From the NCBI GenBank assembly GCA_050261515.1, contig JBLNDJ010000027.1:1-5280 (forward strand): 5,280 nucleotides of DNA, read 5' to 3'. Shown piece by piece: positions 1 through 5,280 of the stretch. A model generated the notes under the pieces. The model saw nothing but the letters and a program-made list of their open reading frames with translations. It was not told the DNA's origin and searched no databases. The stretch is from JBLNDJ01 sp050261515. GTDB lineage: Bacteria; Acidobacteriota; Terriglobia; Bryobacterales; Bryobacteraceae. Numbering within the stretch: the stretch's first letter is position 1; each line of letters begins with the position of its first letter. Made by a program: the position numbers and the translations under genes.

Positions 1-165
1 CACGCTCTGTCGGCCGATGGTCCGTTCGAGCTCGGCGACACGCCGGCGTAGCGTCTCTTCGGTGCTGCTCTAGGTGACTGCTGTTGGCTTGGAAACAACG
101 CCGGGCGGCCTTCCGATCGGCCGACGCAGCCTGCCGCCGCGGCCCGCTTCCCGCCATCGGAACAC
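1..165 (-). pseudogene. Possible broken transposase OrfA remnant (IS3-like), running off the left edge
   Basis: Read on the minus strand in the frame whose last codon is bases 3-1, positions 69-1 encode a charged, heptad-like segment beginning SSTEETLRRRVAELERTIG. This looks like the coiled coil that follows the helix-turn-helix in IS3-type OrfA proteins. Further upstream in the same frame come FRWREAGRGG and a basic Pro/Gly linker (RPIGRPPG), which would suit the end of such a helix-turn-helix. A TAG at 72-70 interrupts the frame between the linker and the coil, so the reading is broken. A competing frame starts at ATG 157-155 behind a good AAGGAG ribosome site and stays open for 52 codons to the edge. 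Its product is Arg/Ala-rich with no recognisable motif. The assignment rests on pattern memory of a short stretch and could be wrong. Confidence 0.33.
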
Positions 166-189
166 TCCTTTTCGCTGAAAAGTGTCCCC
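159..189. repeat. Imperfect palindrome 1 (IS-end or REP-like hairpin)
   Basis: ACACT (162-166) pairs with AGTGT (181-185). TTTC (170-173) pairs with GAAA (177-180) around a GCT loop, leaving a CCT bulge at 167-169. GG (159-160) can also pair with CC (186-187) past one unpaired A. The right arm carries TGTCCCC (183-189), which recurs at 250-256 in the second palindrome. On the minus strand the left arm contains the AAGGAG that would serve the ATG at 157. No transcriptional role can be read from it. Confidence 0.5.
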
Positions 190-204
190 GATTTCTTTGT
201 CTCA

Positions 205-261
205 GAAAAGGGGTCCAGATCAGCAGCGTTTTCTTGCGAAAAAGGCGTCTGTCCCCTTTTC
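205..261. repeat. Imperfect palindrome 2, REP/MITE-like hairpin and candidate bidirectional terminator
   Basis: A nine-base perfect arm, GAAAAGGGG (205-213), faces CCCCTTTTC (253-261). Inside, across a small internal loop (TC against T), CAGA (216-219) pairs with TCTG (248-251). At the centre, TTTTC (229-233) pairs with GAAAA (238-242) around a TTGC loop. Read on the minus strand, the structure begins five bases after the TAA of the oxidoreductase gene. The arms put an A-run on the 5' side and a T-run on the 3' side of a GC core, as in bidirectional intrinsic terminators. The central region is long for a classical terminator, so a mobile REP/MITE-type repeat is an equally good reading. Confidence 0.6.
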
Positions 262-266
262 AGGCC

Positions 267-1481
267 TTACCACTTCAGTTTGAGTTGGGCTTCGAGCTTG
301 TCGTTCGAGGCCATCATTTCGTCCCAGGTCACGGTGCCGTGGCGGTAGGCCGCGGTGCGTCCGAGGATCGCTGTGAGGTTGCTTTCTACGGCCACTTCGG
401 CATTGTTGACCAGCTTGCCGCTGCGGATGCTCTCGACAAACGCCTTCACGTTGGCGACCGCACCGCCCTTGAAAGTGTCGTCCTTTTCGGCCCCGAGCCA
501 GGCGTTATCGCCGGTAATGCGAACCAGGCCGCCGTAGTGCGAATCGAGCGCGCCCTTGATTCCGAAGCAGCGGACGCATAGATCCGAGAAGCTGTTGGTG
601 AGCTGGTTGGAGCTGAAGGACGCCTGAACGTCGTTGGGATACCAGAACGTGACGACGAAGTGGTCCCATGCATCGCCGGCGTCGTAGCCGGTGCCGGTCC
701 AGTCGGTGCGCCCGCCGGTGCCGTTGGCCTTCAGGGGGTGGCCCTGGAGGAACCAGTTCGCCATATCGATGACGTGGATGTTCTGCTCGACGATGATGTC
801 TCCGCCGAGAACGCGATCCATGTAGAAATTCATGACGCGGCCCTGGCCGGGGTCCATGCCGGGCTTCGATTTGTCCTTCGACGGGCGGCCGGCGTAGTAG
901 AGCACCTGGGCGAACGCGGGCTTGCCTATGTCGCCGCGGTGGACGCGGGAGGCGGCCTCCTGGAACACGGGCTGCGAACGGCTCTGGAAATCGACCAGAA
1001 AGCTGAGATTGCGCCGGGCGGCCTTCTTTCCGCTTTCGAGGATGCTGCGGCAGCCGGGCACATCGACCGCGACGGGCTTGGCGAGATAGACGTGCTTGCC
1101 GGCTTCAACGGCGGCGGCGGCCTGCTCGGGATGGTAGTAGGGCGGTGTCTCGATCACGACGGCGTCGAGTTTCGAGTGGGCCAGTTCGCGGTAGGCGTCC
1201 GGTCCGTAGTAGGCGCGGGAGGCTTCCACCTTGAGCTTTTCGCGCGTAGTGTCGAGATGCTCGCGAATGACGTCCGCCAATGCAACGACGCGCGCGCCGG
1301 CGTATTCCGGGAAGAACGGGGCGATCCAGTTGCCGCGGCCCCCGGCACCGACCAGGCCGACCTCCACCGTGGAGTTGGCCTGCGATCCGAAGACTGTCTC
1401 GGGCTTGAGTAAGAGGAGCCCTCCGGCAGCGGCTTTCACGAAGTCGCGGCGGTCCGTATGAGTGCTTTTTGTCTGTTCCAT
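267..1481 (-). CDS. Tat-exported Gfo/Idh/MocA-family NAD(P)-dependent oxidoreductase
   Basis: This 404-residue protein is predicted to oxidise or reduce a sugar, inositol or related polyol using a tightly held nicotinamide cofactor. It starts with a twin-arginine signal: DRRDFVK at residues 10-16, then a hydrophobic stretch to about 35, consistent with export folded with cofactor. The Rossmann domain follows, with VGLVGAGGRG at 41-50 (GxGxxG) and an acidic D70 after the second strand. YLAKPVAVD at 132-140 is the family's EKP-type motif with Ala instead of Glu; K135 is retained. The C-terminal domain contains GGDIIVEQNIHVIDMANW (226-243), whose H236 matches the catalytic histidine. I chose ATG 1481 because GAGGAA lies six bases upstream and the Tat motif then sits near the N-terminus; a GTG at 1517 would add 12 residues. 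Substrate is unknown. Length is usual for secreted members of the family. Confidence 0.9.
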   Translation of the reverse strand: MEQTKSTHTDRRDFVKAAAGGLLLLKPETVFGSQANSTVEVGLVGAGGRGNWIAPFFPEYAGARVVALADVIREHLDTTREKLKVEASRAYYGPDAYRELAHSKLDAVVIETPPYYHPEQAAAAVEAGKHVYLAKPVAVDVPGCRSILESGKKAARRNLSFLVDFQSRSQPVFQEAASRVHRGDIGKPAFAQVLYYAGRPSKDKSKPGMDPGQGRVMNFYMDRVLGGDIIVEQNIHVIDMANWFLQGHPLKANGTGGRTDWTGTGYDAGDAWDHFVVTFWYPNDVQASFSSNQLTNSFSDLCVRCFGIKGALDSHYGGLVRITGDNAWLGAEKDDTFKGGAVANVKAFVESIRSGKLVNNAEVAVESNLTAILGRTAAYRHGTVTWDEMMASNDKLEAQLKLKW

Positions 1482-1487
1482 GTGGCG

Positions 1488-1493
1488 TTCCTC
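1488..1493 (-). promoter_or_regulatory. Ribosome binding site that sets the oxidoreductase start
   Basis: Minus-strand GAGGAA is separated by six bases from the ATG at 1481-1479. The longer reading from GTG 1517 has no comparable site, so this decides the start. Confidence 0.65.
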
Positions 1494-1507
1494 GTTCGCC
1501 TTGGGGG

Positions 1508-1516
1508 AATATATCA
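1508..1516 (-). promoter_or_regulatory. Possible extended -10 promoter element for the oxidoreductase gene
   Basis: On the minus strand the sequence reads TGATATATT, which fits TGn followed by a TATAAT-like hexamer (TATATT). It is the only AT-rich patch in the 46-bp gap between the two divergent genes. Transcription would begin near 1501 and give a leader of about 20 bases that includes the GAGGAA site. No good -35 is visible at the expected distance; extended -10 promoters can do without one. This is a consensus match only. Confidence 0.35.
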
Positions 1517-1517
1517 C

Positions 1518-1523
1518 AAGGGG
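1518..1523 (+). promoter_or_regulatory. Ribosome binding site for the GTG start of the ATL gene
   Basis: AAGGGG ends four bases before GTG 1528. It supports the GTG start over the upstream ATG at 1462, which would put the reading inside the divergent oxidoreductase coding region. Confidence 0.45.
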
Positions 1524-1527
1524 CGGA

Positions 1528-1893
1528 GTGCAGGATCGGCGGAATCATCGGGACATCTCGCGGCGGCTGGCGGCGCGGCCGGCCTCGGAGGATTGCGCGG
1601 CGGCGATCCGGAGGACGATTCGCCAGATTCCTCGCGGCAAGGTCGCCACCTATGGGCAGGTCGCGGCGGCGGCGGGATATCCGCTCCATCACCGCCAAGT
1701 GGTACAGGTACTGCGGAAAGAGGGGCAATCCCTCCCGTGGCAGCGGGTACTAGGCTCGGGCGGGGAGATCCGGTTCCGGGGCGAGATGGCGCTCGAACAG
1801 CGTATGCGGCTCGAAATGGAGGGGATCCGGTTCCGCGGGCGGCGCGTGGACATGGCGGAGCACCAGCATGCATTCCGCACGTGGGAGCAATAA
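1528..1893 (+). CDS. Alkyltransferase-like (ATL) DNA-binding protein, MGMT family without the active-site Cys
   Basis: ATL proteins bind O6-alkylguanine in DNA, flip the base and mark the lesion for nucleotide excision repair rather than removing the alkyl group. The 121-residue product has the family core: IPRGKVATYGQVA at 34-46, where Y42 is the conserved base-flipping tyrosine, then HHRQVVQVLRK at 54-64, where R56 fits the arginine finger. LPWQRVLGSGGEI at 69-81 matches the MGMT PCHRV site, but W71 replaces the acceptor cysteine, the hallmark of ATL proteins. Length matches ATL proteins (about 100-130) and not full-length MGMT, which has an extra N-terminal domain. The GTG start at 1528 has an AAGGGG site. 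Alternatives are TTG 1501 and ATG 1462, the last overlapping the divergent gene. About 19 residues precede the usual start of the domain, so the N-terminus is less certain than the identity. Confidence 0.85.
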   Translation: MQDRRNHRDISRRLAARPASEDCAAAIRRTIRQIPRGKVATYGQVAAAAGYPLHHRQVVQVLRKEGQSLPWQRVLGSGGEIRFRGEMALEQRMRLEMEGIRFRGRRVDMAEHQHAFRTWEQ

Positions 1894-1899
1894 GGGCTA

Positions 1900-1915
1900 G
1901 TACCCCACCTGGTAC
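1900..1915 (+). terminator. Weak hairpin downstream of the ATL gene
   Basis: GTACC (1900-1904) pairs with GGTAC (1911-1915) around a six-base loop and is followed by CTTTCTGT. It lies six bases after the ATL stop codon. The stem is only five pairs and the T-run is broken, so it would be a poor intrinsic terminator if it works at all. Confidence 0.25.
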
Positions 1916-1983
1916 CTTTCTGTAACTTACCCCGCCAACTAGGGTTGCTGTCCCTGCCCCACTAAGTGTACAAAGGTTGCAGA

Positions 1984-1992
1984 TGCTATGTT
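1984..1992 (+). promoter_or_regulatory. Possible extended -10 element upstream of the CpaE/TadZ-like gene
   Basis: TGCTATGTT fits TGn plus a TATAAT-like hexamer (TATGTT). Transcription would begin near 1999, downstream of the ATG at 1988 and upstream of the GAGGGG site at 2032. If real, it excludes the 1988 start and supports 2048. No clear -35 is present. This is a consensus match only. Confidence 0.25.
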
Positions 1993-2031
1993 ACACTCGC
2001 AGACGTCAAATCTGCCCAATGGTAAGCTAGT

Positions 2032-2037
2032 GAGGGG
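2032..2037 (+). promoter_or_regulatory. Ribosome binding site favouring the internal ATG of the CpaE/TadZ-like gene
   Basis: GAGGGG lies ten bases before ATG 2048, slightly long spacing. The alternative ATG at 1988 has AAAGG about eleven bases upstream, so the site tips the choice but does not settle it. Confidence 0.35.
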
Positions 2038-2047
2038 CTACTTACCT

Positions 2048-3259
2048 ATGCCGCCCGCGCGATCGTCGGAACTGCTGCACGTCGCTCTTGTTGTCGGCGA
2101 CCGGAAGCTGGGCGAAGAAATACGCGGTTGCATCCACGAAGTGCCGGTTCATGTGGTGTTTGAGACGCCCATGCTGCGCCCGCGGCAGGAGCTTGTCGAG
2201 CGCATCAAGTCGTCGGGCGCGCAGGTCGTCCTGCTCGACTTCGACACGGCCGCCGATGCGAGCGCGGCGGTGGCCGACATCAAATGCGCCTTACCGGAAT
2301 GCCATGTCCTGGCGCTGGGCAAGACGGTGGAGGCGCAGGCGATCCTCGAGGCTTTCCGGGCCGGGGCAAGCGACTACCTCTGCTCGCCGCTCAAGAAGAG
2401 CCTGATCGCGGCGCTGGGGCGCATCCAGGCGGACGAGCGGAAGCAACAGCGGCAGGCGGCGCCTCCGGGCGGCGCGATTCTGGGAATTCTGTCGGCCAAG
2501 GGCGGCTGCGGGGCCACCACCATCGCGTGCCACGTAGCGGCCGAACTGCGGCGGCTCACTTCCGAAAAAGTCCTGCTGGCGGATCTGGACCTGACGGCGG
2601 GCGTGACATCTTTCCTCATGAAAGCGGAGCGGCGGCACACGATTGCCGATGCTTTCGAGAACACGGAGCGCCTGGACGCCAGCTACTGGAGCGCGCTCGT
2701 GACAAAGGACCGTTCCGGCCTCGACATCGTCGTGGCCCCGCCGCCGGCGGGCGCGGCGCCCCCAGCCGCGCGCGTGTCGGAGACCCTGCAATTCCTGCGC
2801 AGCCAGTATCGCTTCGTCGTAGCCGACCTCGGCCGCGGGCTCAATCCGTTCATCGAAGCCGCCGTGGACGAGATGGACCGCGTGTTCGTGGTGGCAACGG
2901 CGGAACCGCCGGCGCTGCACCACGCGCGCCAGATGGCCGAGTACTTCACCGAGAAACGCAGCCCGCGCGTAGATGCGCGCCTGATCCTGAACCGGGTTTC
3001 CGAAAGCCGCTGGCAGGTGGCGCCGGAGGAGTGTGGCGACCTGGTGGGCCTCCCGGTTTGCTGCGAAATTTCGAACGACTACAAGGAATTGTACGACGCG
3101 CTCATTGAGGGGAAACTGGTGCCGCCCAAGAGCCGCCTGGGCAAAGATTTCACCAGAGCCGCCTGCGCCATCGCCCGCGTCTCCGATGGCGACGAAACCA
3201 AGCCGACGCTCGGCGTCGCGCCCGGCTGGCTGAAGGCCGCGGTCGATTTTCTGCGGTAG
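2048..3259 (+). CDS. CpaE/TadZ-like protein: pseudo-receiver plus MinD/ParA-type ATPase
   Basis: CpaE/TadZ proteins position the Tad (Flp) pilus machine at the cell pole or membrane. With this start the product has 403 residues. Residues 9-127 form a receiver-like domain: D64 in VVLLDFD sits at the phosphoacceptor position, but the usual Lys-Pro near the end is replaced by SP (113-114), so phosphorelay is doubtful. A Gln/Arg-rich linker (130-137) leads to the ATPase domain. AKGGCGATT (150-158) is the deviant Walker A motif, LLADLDLTAG (176-185) the second acidic motif, and FVVADLGRG downstream the Walker B. VVATAEPPALHHARQM matches the CpaE switch region, and RLILNRVSES follows. ATG 1988 would add 20 residues, but their codons are AT-rich at third positions compared with the rest. 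No other Tad gene is adjacent, so a partner-specific role cannot be assigned. Confidence 0.82.
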   Translation: MPPARSSELLHVALVVGDRKLGEEIRGCIHEVPVHVVFETPMLRPRQELVERIKSSGAQVVLLDFDTAADASAAVADIKCALPECHVLALGKTVEAQAILEAFRAGASDYLCSPLKKSLIAALGRIQADERKQQRQAAPPGGAILGILSAKGGCGATTIACHVAAELRRLTSEKVLLADLDLTAGVTSFLMKAERRHTIADAFENTERLDASYWSALVTKDRSGLDIVVAPPPAGAAPPAARVSETLQFLRSQYRFVVADLGRGLNPFIEAAVDEMDRVFVVATAEPPALHHARQMAEYFTEKRSPRVDARLILNRVSESRWQVAPEECGDLVGLPVCCEISNDYKELYDALIEGKLVPPKSRLGKDFTRAACAIARVSDGDETKPTLGVAPGWLKAAVDFLR

Positions 3260-3275
3260 GGCTCGCGCACAACCA

Positions 3276-3287
3276 CACCGCGCGGTG
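3276..3287. repeat. Perfect 12-base palindrome in the CpaE-GH2 gap
   Basis: CACCGCGCGGTG is its own reverse complement and lies 22 bases before the GH2 start codon. It could be a small operator, or a four-pair hairpin with a GCGC loop. It has no T-run, so it is not a terminator. In sequence this GC-rich, chance is a real alternative. Confidence 0.25.
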
Positions 3288-3309
3288 GCATATTGGTTGC
3301 TGCTTCTCT

Positions 3310-5280
3310 ATGCCATCGCGAAGAAAGTTTCTCACCGGCTCGACCGGACTCCTGATCGCTGGTTCGGCGGGCGCCGCCGGTGCTGCCGCCGCCCCTTCCT
3401 CTGCATGCCAGACCCGGGCCTCGCTCGACGGCCCGTGGCGCTTCCGCCTGGATTCTTCGCCGGAATGGACGGAAGTGGCCGTGCCCCACACCTGGCAGGC
3501 CGCCTCCGCGACCGAGGACTATTACGGCGTGGCGTGGTACGAGCGCGAGTTCGACGCGCCGGCGGAGTGGGCCGCGAGCGTGGTGCGCATGGAGTTCGAA
3601 GCCGTGTTCCATTCGGCGACGGTATGGGTGAACGGCCGGCCCGCGGGCGAGCATCTCCGCAAGGGCTACACGGCGTTCGCGCTCGACATCACGCGCCTGG
3701 TGAAGTTCGGACGGCGGAACACGGTGCGCGTGCGCGTGGATAACAGCTTCGACGATGCCATGCTGCCGCGCGGGCACTCGAGCGATTGGGCGCACGACGG
3801 CGGCATCTATCGTCCGGTGAACCTGCTGGTGACGCCGAAGGTTTACGCCGAGCGCGTGGAGATCGACGCCGAACCGGAACGGCTGCGGCTGAAGTTGTGG
3901 GTGCGCAACGCGGGCCCGTCGGCGGCCGAGGGCGCGGTGGGGGTGCGGGTGCCCGGAGCCATCGACAAAGCGAATGCGGCGCGCTATTCGCTCAAGCCGG
4001 GCGAACTCGCGGCGGTCGAGATCGATGCCGGCGCGATCGCCAACGTCCAACTCTGGCACTTCGATCATCCGCATCTGTACACGCTCGAAGTGCGGCTCGG
4101 CTCGGGCCACAGGATCGAAGAGACGTTCGGCGTGCGAAAGATCGAGACGCGGGACGGCGGGTTCTATCTGAACGGCGAGCGTGTGCGGCTGATGGGCGTC
4201 GAGCGCATGGCTGGGAGCAATCCGGAGTACGGCATGGCGGAACCGGCCGAGTGGATCGAGCACGACCACGCCGATATGAAGGAGCTGAACTGCGTCTACA
4301 CGCGCGTGCACTGGCAGCAGGACCGGCGCGTGCTCGATTACTGCGACCGGCACGGCATCCTGATCCAGACCGAGGTTCCGACCTGGGGCGGCGATACGTT
4401 CCAGGGGATGACGGACGAGCCGTCGGCGACGATTCTGAACAACGGCCTCGAGCAACTGCGGGAGATGATCGCGCGGGACCGCAATCACCCGTGCATATTC
4501 TCCTGGGGCGTGTGCAATGAGATTCAGGGACAGAATCCGCCTGCCTACCAGTTCGCGAAACGCATGTACGAGGAGGCGAAGCGGCTGGACCCGAAGCGGC
4601 TCGTCACGTACGCGTCGAATTCGCTTCAGAAGACGCCTGGCAAGGACGTTGCGGGCCTGATGGATTACGTGATGTGGAACGAGTATTACGGGAGCTGGTA
4701 CGAGGGCACGCCCGAGGACATGGCGCGCAATCTCGATGAGATTCACGCGGCGTTCCCGGGCAAGGCGATCGTGATTTCCGAATACGGCTACTGCGCGTGC
4801 ACGCCGCAGCGGCCCGAGGGGGATGCCGAGCGCATCGCGATCCTGAAGTCGCACGACCGCGTGTTCCAGGAACGCGAGTACGTGGCGGGGCTGATTTTCT
4901 TCTGCTACAACGACTACCGCACGCACGTCGGCGACAAGGGCCTGGGGGTCATGAAGCAGCGCACGCACGGCGTGGTGGACGTGTACGGCGCGCGCAAGGC
5001 GTCGTATGAGGTGCTGCGCGTGGAGTCGAGCCCGGTGGCGGAACTGGCTTTGAAGGCCGCCGCGGGCGCGCTCGAAGTGACGGTGCGGACGCGCGGAGCG
5101 GTGCCGTCCTACACGCTCGCCGGGTACAAGCTGCGAGCGGTGATCTACGGCGGGAGCGCGATTCCCCTGGAGCGGTTCGAAGCGGCGCTGCCCGTGCTCA
5201 AGCCCGGCGCGCAAGCGAGCGTGACGGTGCCGGTGCGGCTGAAGGGGGCGGCGCGTGTGCGACTCGACGTGCTGCGGCCG
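3310..5280 (+). CDS. Tat-exported glycoside hydrolase family 2 enzyme, C-terminus beyond the window
   Basis: GH2 enzymes cleave beta-linked galactosides, glucuronides or mannosides by a retaining mechanism. The frame stays open for 657 codons to the right edge. Residues 1-32 are a Tat signal (SRRKFL at 3-8, then an Ala/Gly-rich stretch). The jelly-roll sugar-binding domain runs from about 38 to 175 (SLDGPWRF, WVNGRPAGE, DGGIYRPV at 163-170). An Ig-like domain covers about 178-276, ending LWHFDHPHLYTLEV and FGVRKIE. The TIM barrel runs from about 280 to 570: acid/base E404 in SWGVCNE, nucleophile E491 in ISEYG. NEYYGSWYEG (457-466) resembles the beta-glucuronidase NxYYxWY loop, but the later NxK glucuronate motif appears absent (KQRTHGVVD at 549-557). 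A further beta-rich domain begins near 575. No clear ribosome site precedes ATG 3310; the start is chosen because it gives a complete Tat signal. Specificity is open. Confidence 0.9.
   Translation, partial: MPSRRKFLTGSTGLLIAGSAGAAGAAAAPSSACQTRASLDGPWRFRLDSSPEWTEVAVPHTWQAASATEDYYGVAWYEREFDAPAEWAASVVRMEFEAVFHSATVWVNGRPAGEHLRKGYTAFALDITRLVKFGRRNTVRVRVDNSFDDAMLPRGHSSDWAHDGGIYRPVNLLVTPKVYAERVEIDAEPERLRLKLWVRNAGPSAAEGAVGVRVPGAIDKANAARYSLKPGELAAVEIDAGAIANVQLWHFDHPHLYTLEVRLGSGHRIEETFGVRKIETRDGGFYLNGERVRLMGVERMAGSNPEYGMAEPAEWIEHDHADMKELNCVYTRVHWQQDRRVLDYCDRHGILIQTEVPTWGGDTFQGMTDEPSATILNNGLEQLREMIARDRNHPCIFSWGVCNEIQGQNPPAYQFAKRMYEEAKRLDPKRLVTYASNSLQKTPGKDVAGLMDYVMWNEYYGSWYEGTPEDMARNLDEIHAAFPGKAIVISEYGYCACTPQRPEGDAERIAILKSHDRVFQEREYVAGLIFFCYNDYRTHVGDKGLGVMKQRTHGVVDVYGARKASYEVLRVESSPVAELALKAAAGALEVTVRTRGAVPSYTLAGYKLRAVIYGGSAIPLERFEAALPVLKPGAQASVTVPVRLKGAARVRLDVLRP

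Noticed and set aside
84..581. 165-codon plus-strand frame across the palindromes and the 3' end of the oxidoreductase gene
   Set aside because: It crosses a non-coding palindrome cluster and then runs antisense to a well-supported gene; no ribosome site or domain.
660..1412. 250-codon plus-strand frame inside the oxidoreductase gene
   Set aside because: It is a shadow of the minus-strand coding frame; Gly/Val/Ala-rich with no motif.
1462..1527. Longer N-terminus for the ATL protein from ATG 1462
   Set aside because: It would overlap the start of the divergent oxidoreductase gene and adds residues unlike the family; GTG 1528 has its own ribosome site.
1941..1955. AGGG/CCCT inverted repeat
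   Set aside because: Only four pairs around a seven-base loop with no T-run; expected by chance in GC-rich sequence.
3286..3294. TGG-CATATT as an extended -10 promoter for the GH2 gene
   Set aside because: The hexamer departs from consensus, no -35 is visible, and the leader would be under ten bases with no ribosome site.
3285..3743. 152-codon plus-strand frame overlapping the GH2 start
   Set aside because: It is out of frame with the GH2 sequence, which begins at 3310 with a Tat signal and continues for the rest of the window.
3079..5214. 711-codon open frame on the minus strand, antisense to the GH2 and CpaE-like genes
   Set aside because: It mirrors the GC-rich third positions of the real plus-strand genes. 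Its product is Arg/His/Val-rich low-complexity sequence with no domain, while the plus strand encodes recognisable motifs throughout.
1..5280. CRISPR array, tRNA or rRNA gene
   Set aside because: No regularly spaced repeats, cloverleaf or rRNA-like conserved blocks were seen on either strand.

Overview
The window suggests a GC-rich, Gram-negative soil-type bacterium with a large accessory glycan-degrading repertoire. Two Tat-exported sugar-active enzymes and a Tad-pilus ATPase homologue in strongly GC3-biased sequence would fit an Acidobacteriota genome of the Solibacter/Bryobacter kind. That placement is inferred from style only; there is no rRNA or marker gene.

Layout, left to right. (1) Bases 1-266 hold no intact gene. 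The left edge carries what looks like a broken minus-strand transposase OrfA remnant (coiled-coil segment preceded by an in-frame TAG). It is followed by two nested palindromes built from the shared words GAAAAG and TGTCCCC. The second palindrome lies immediately behind the stop codon of the next gene and could end its transcript. (2) 267-1481, minus: a Tat-exported Gfo/Idh/MocA-family oxidoreductase. (3) 1528-1893, plus: a small alkyltransferase-like (ATL) DNA-lesion-binding protein, with Trp in place of the MGMT active-site Cys. It is divergent from the oxidoreductase across only 46 bp. (4) 1894-2047: a short AT-richer leader with a weak hairpin and a possible promoter. (5) 2048-3259 (or from 1988), plus: a CpaE/TadZ-like protein, with a pseudo-receiver domain followed by a MinD/ParA-type ATPase domain, standing alone without other Tad genes. 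(6) 3310-5280 and beyond, plus: a Tat-exported glycoside hydrolase family 2 enzyme, with both catalytic glutamates visible, cut by the right edge.

The genes do not form one obvious pathway. The oxidoreductase and the GH2 enzyme are both predicted to act outside the cytoplasm on carbohydrates, but they lie on opposite strands and are separated by the repair protein and the pilus-type ATPase. I see no convincing new multi-gene system. The points most worth a second look are the palindrome cluster at 159-261, the isolated TadZ-like ATPase, and a GH2 enzyme that resembles beta-glucuronidase around the active site but appears to lack the family's NxK glucuronate-recognition motif.
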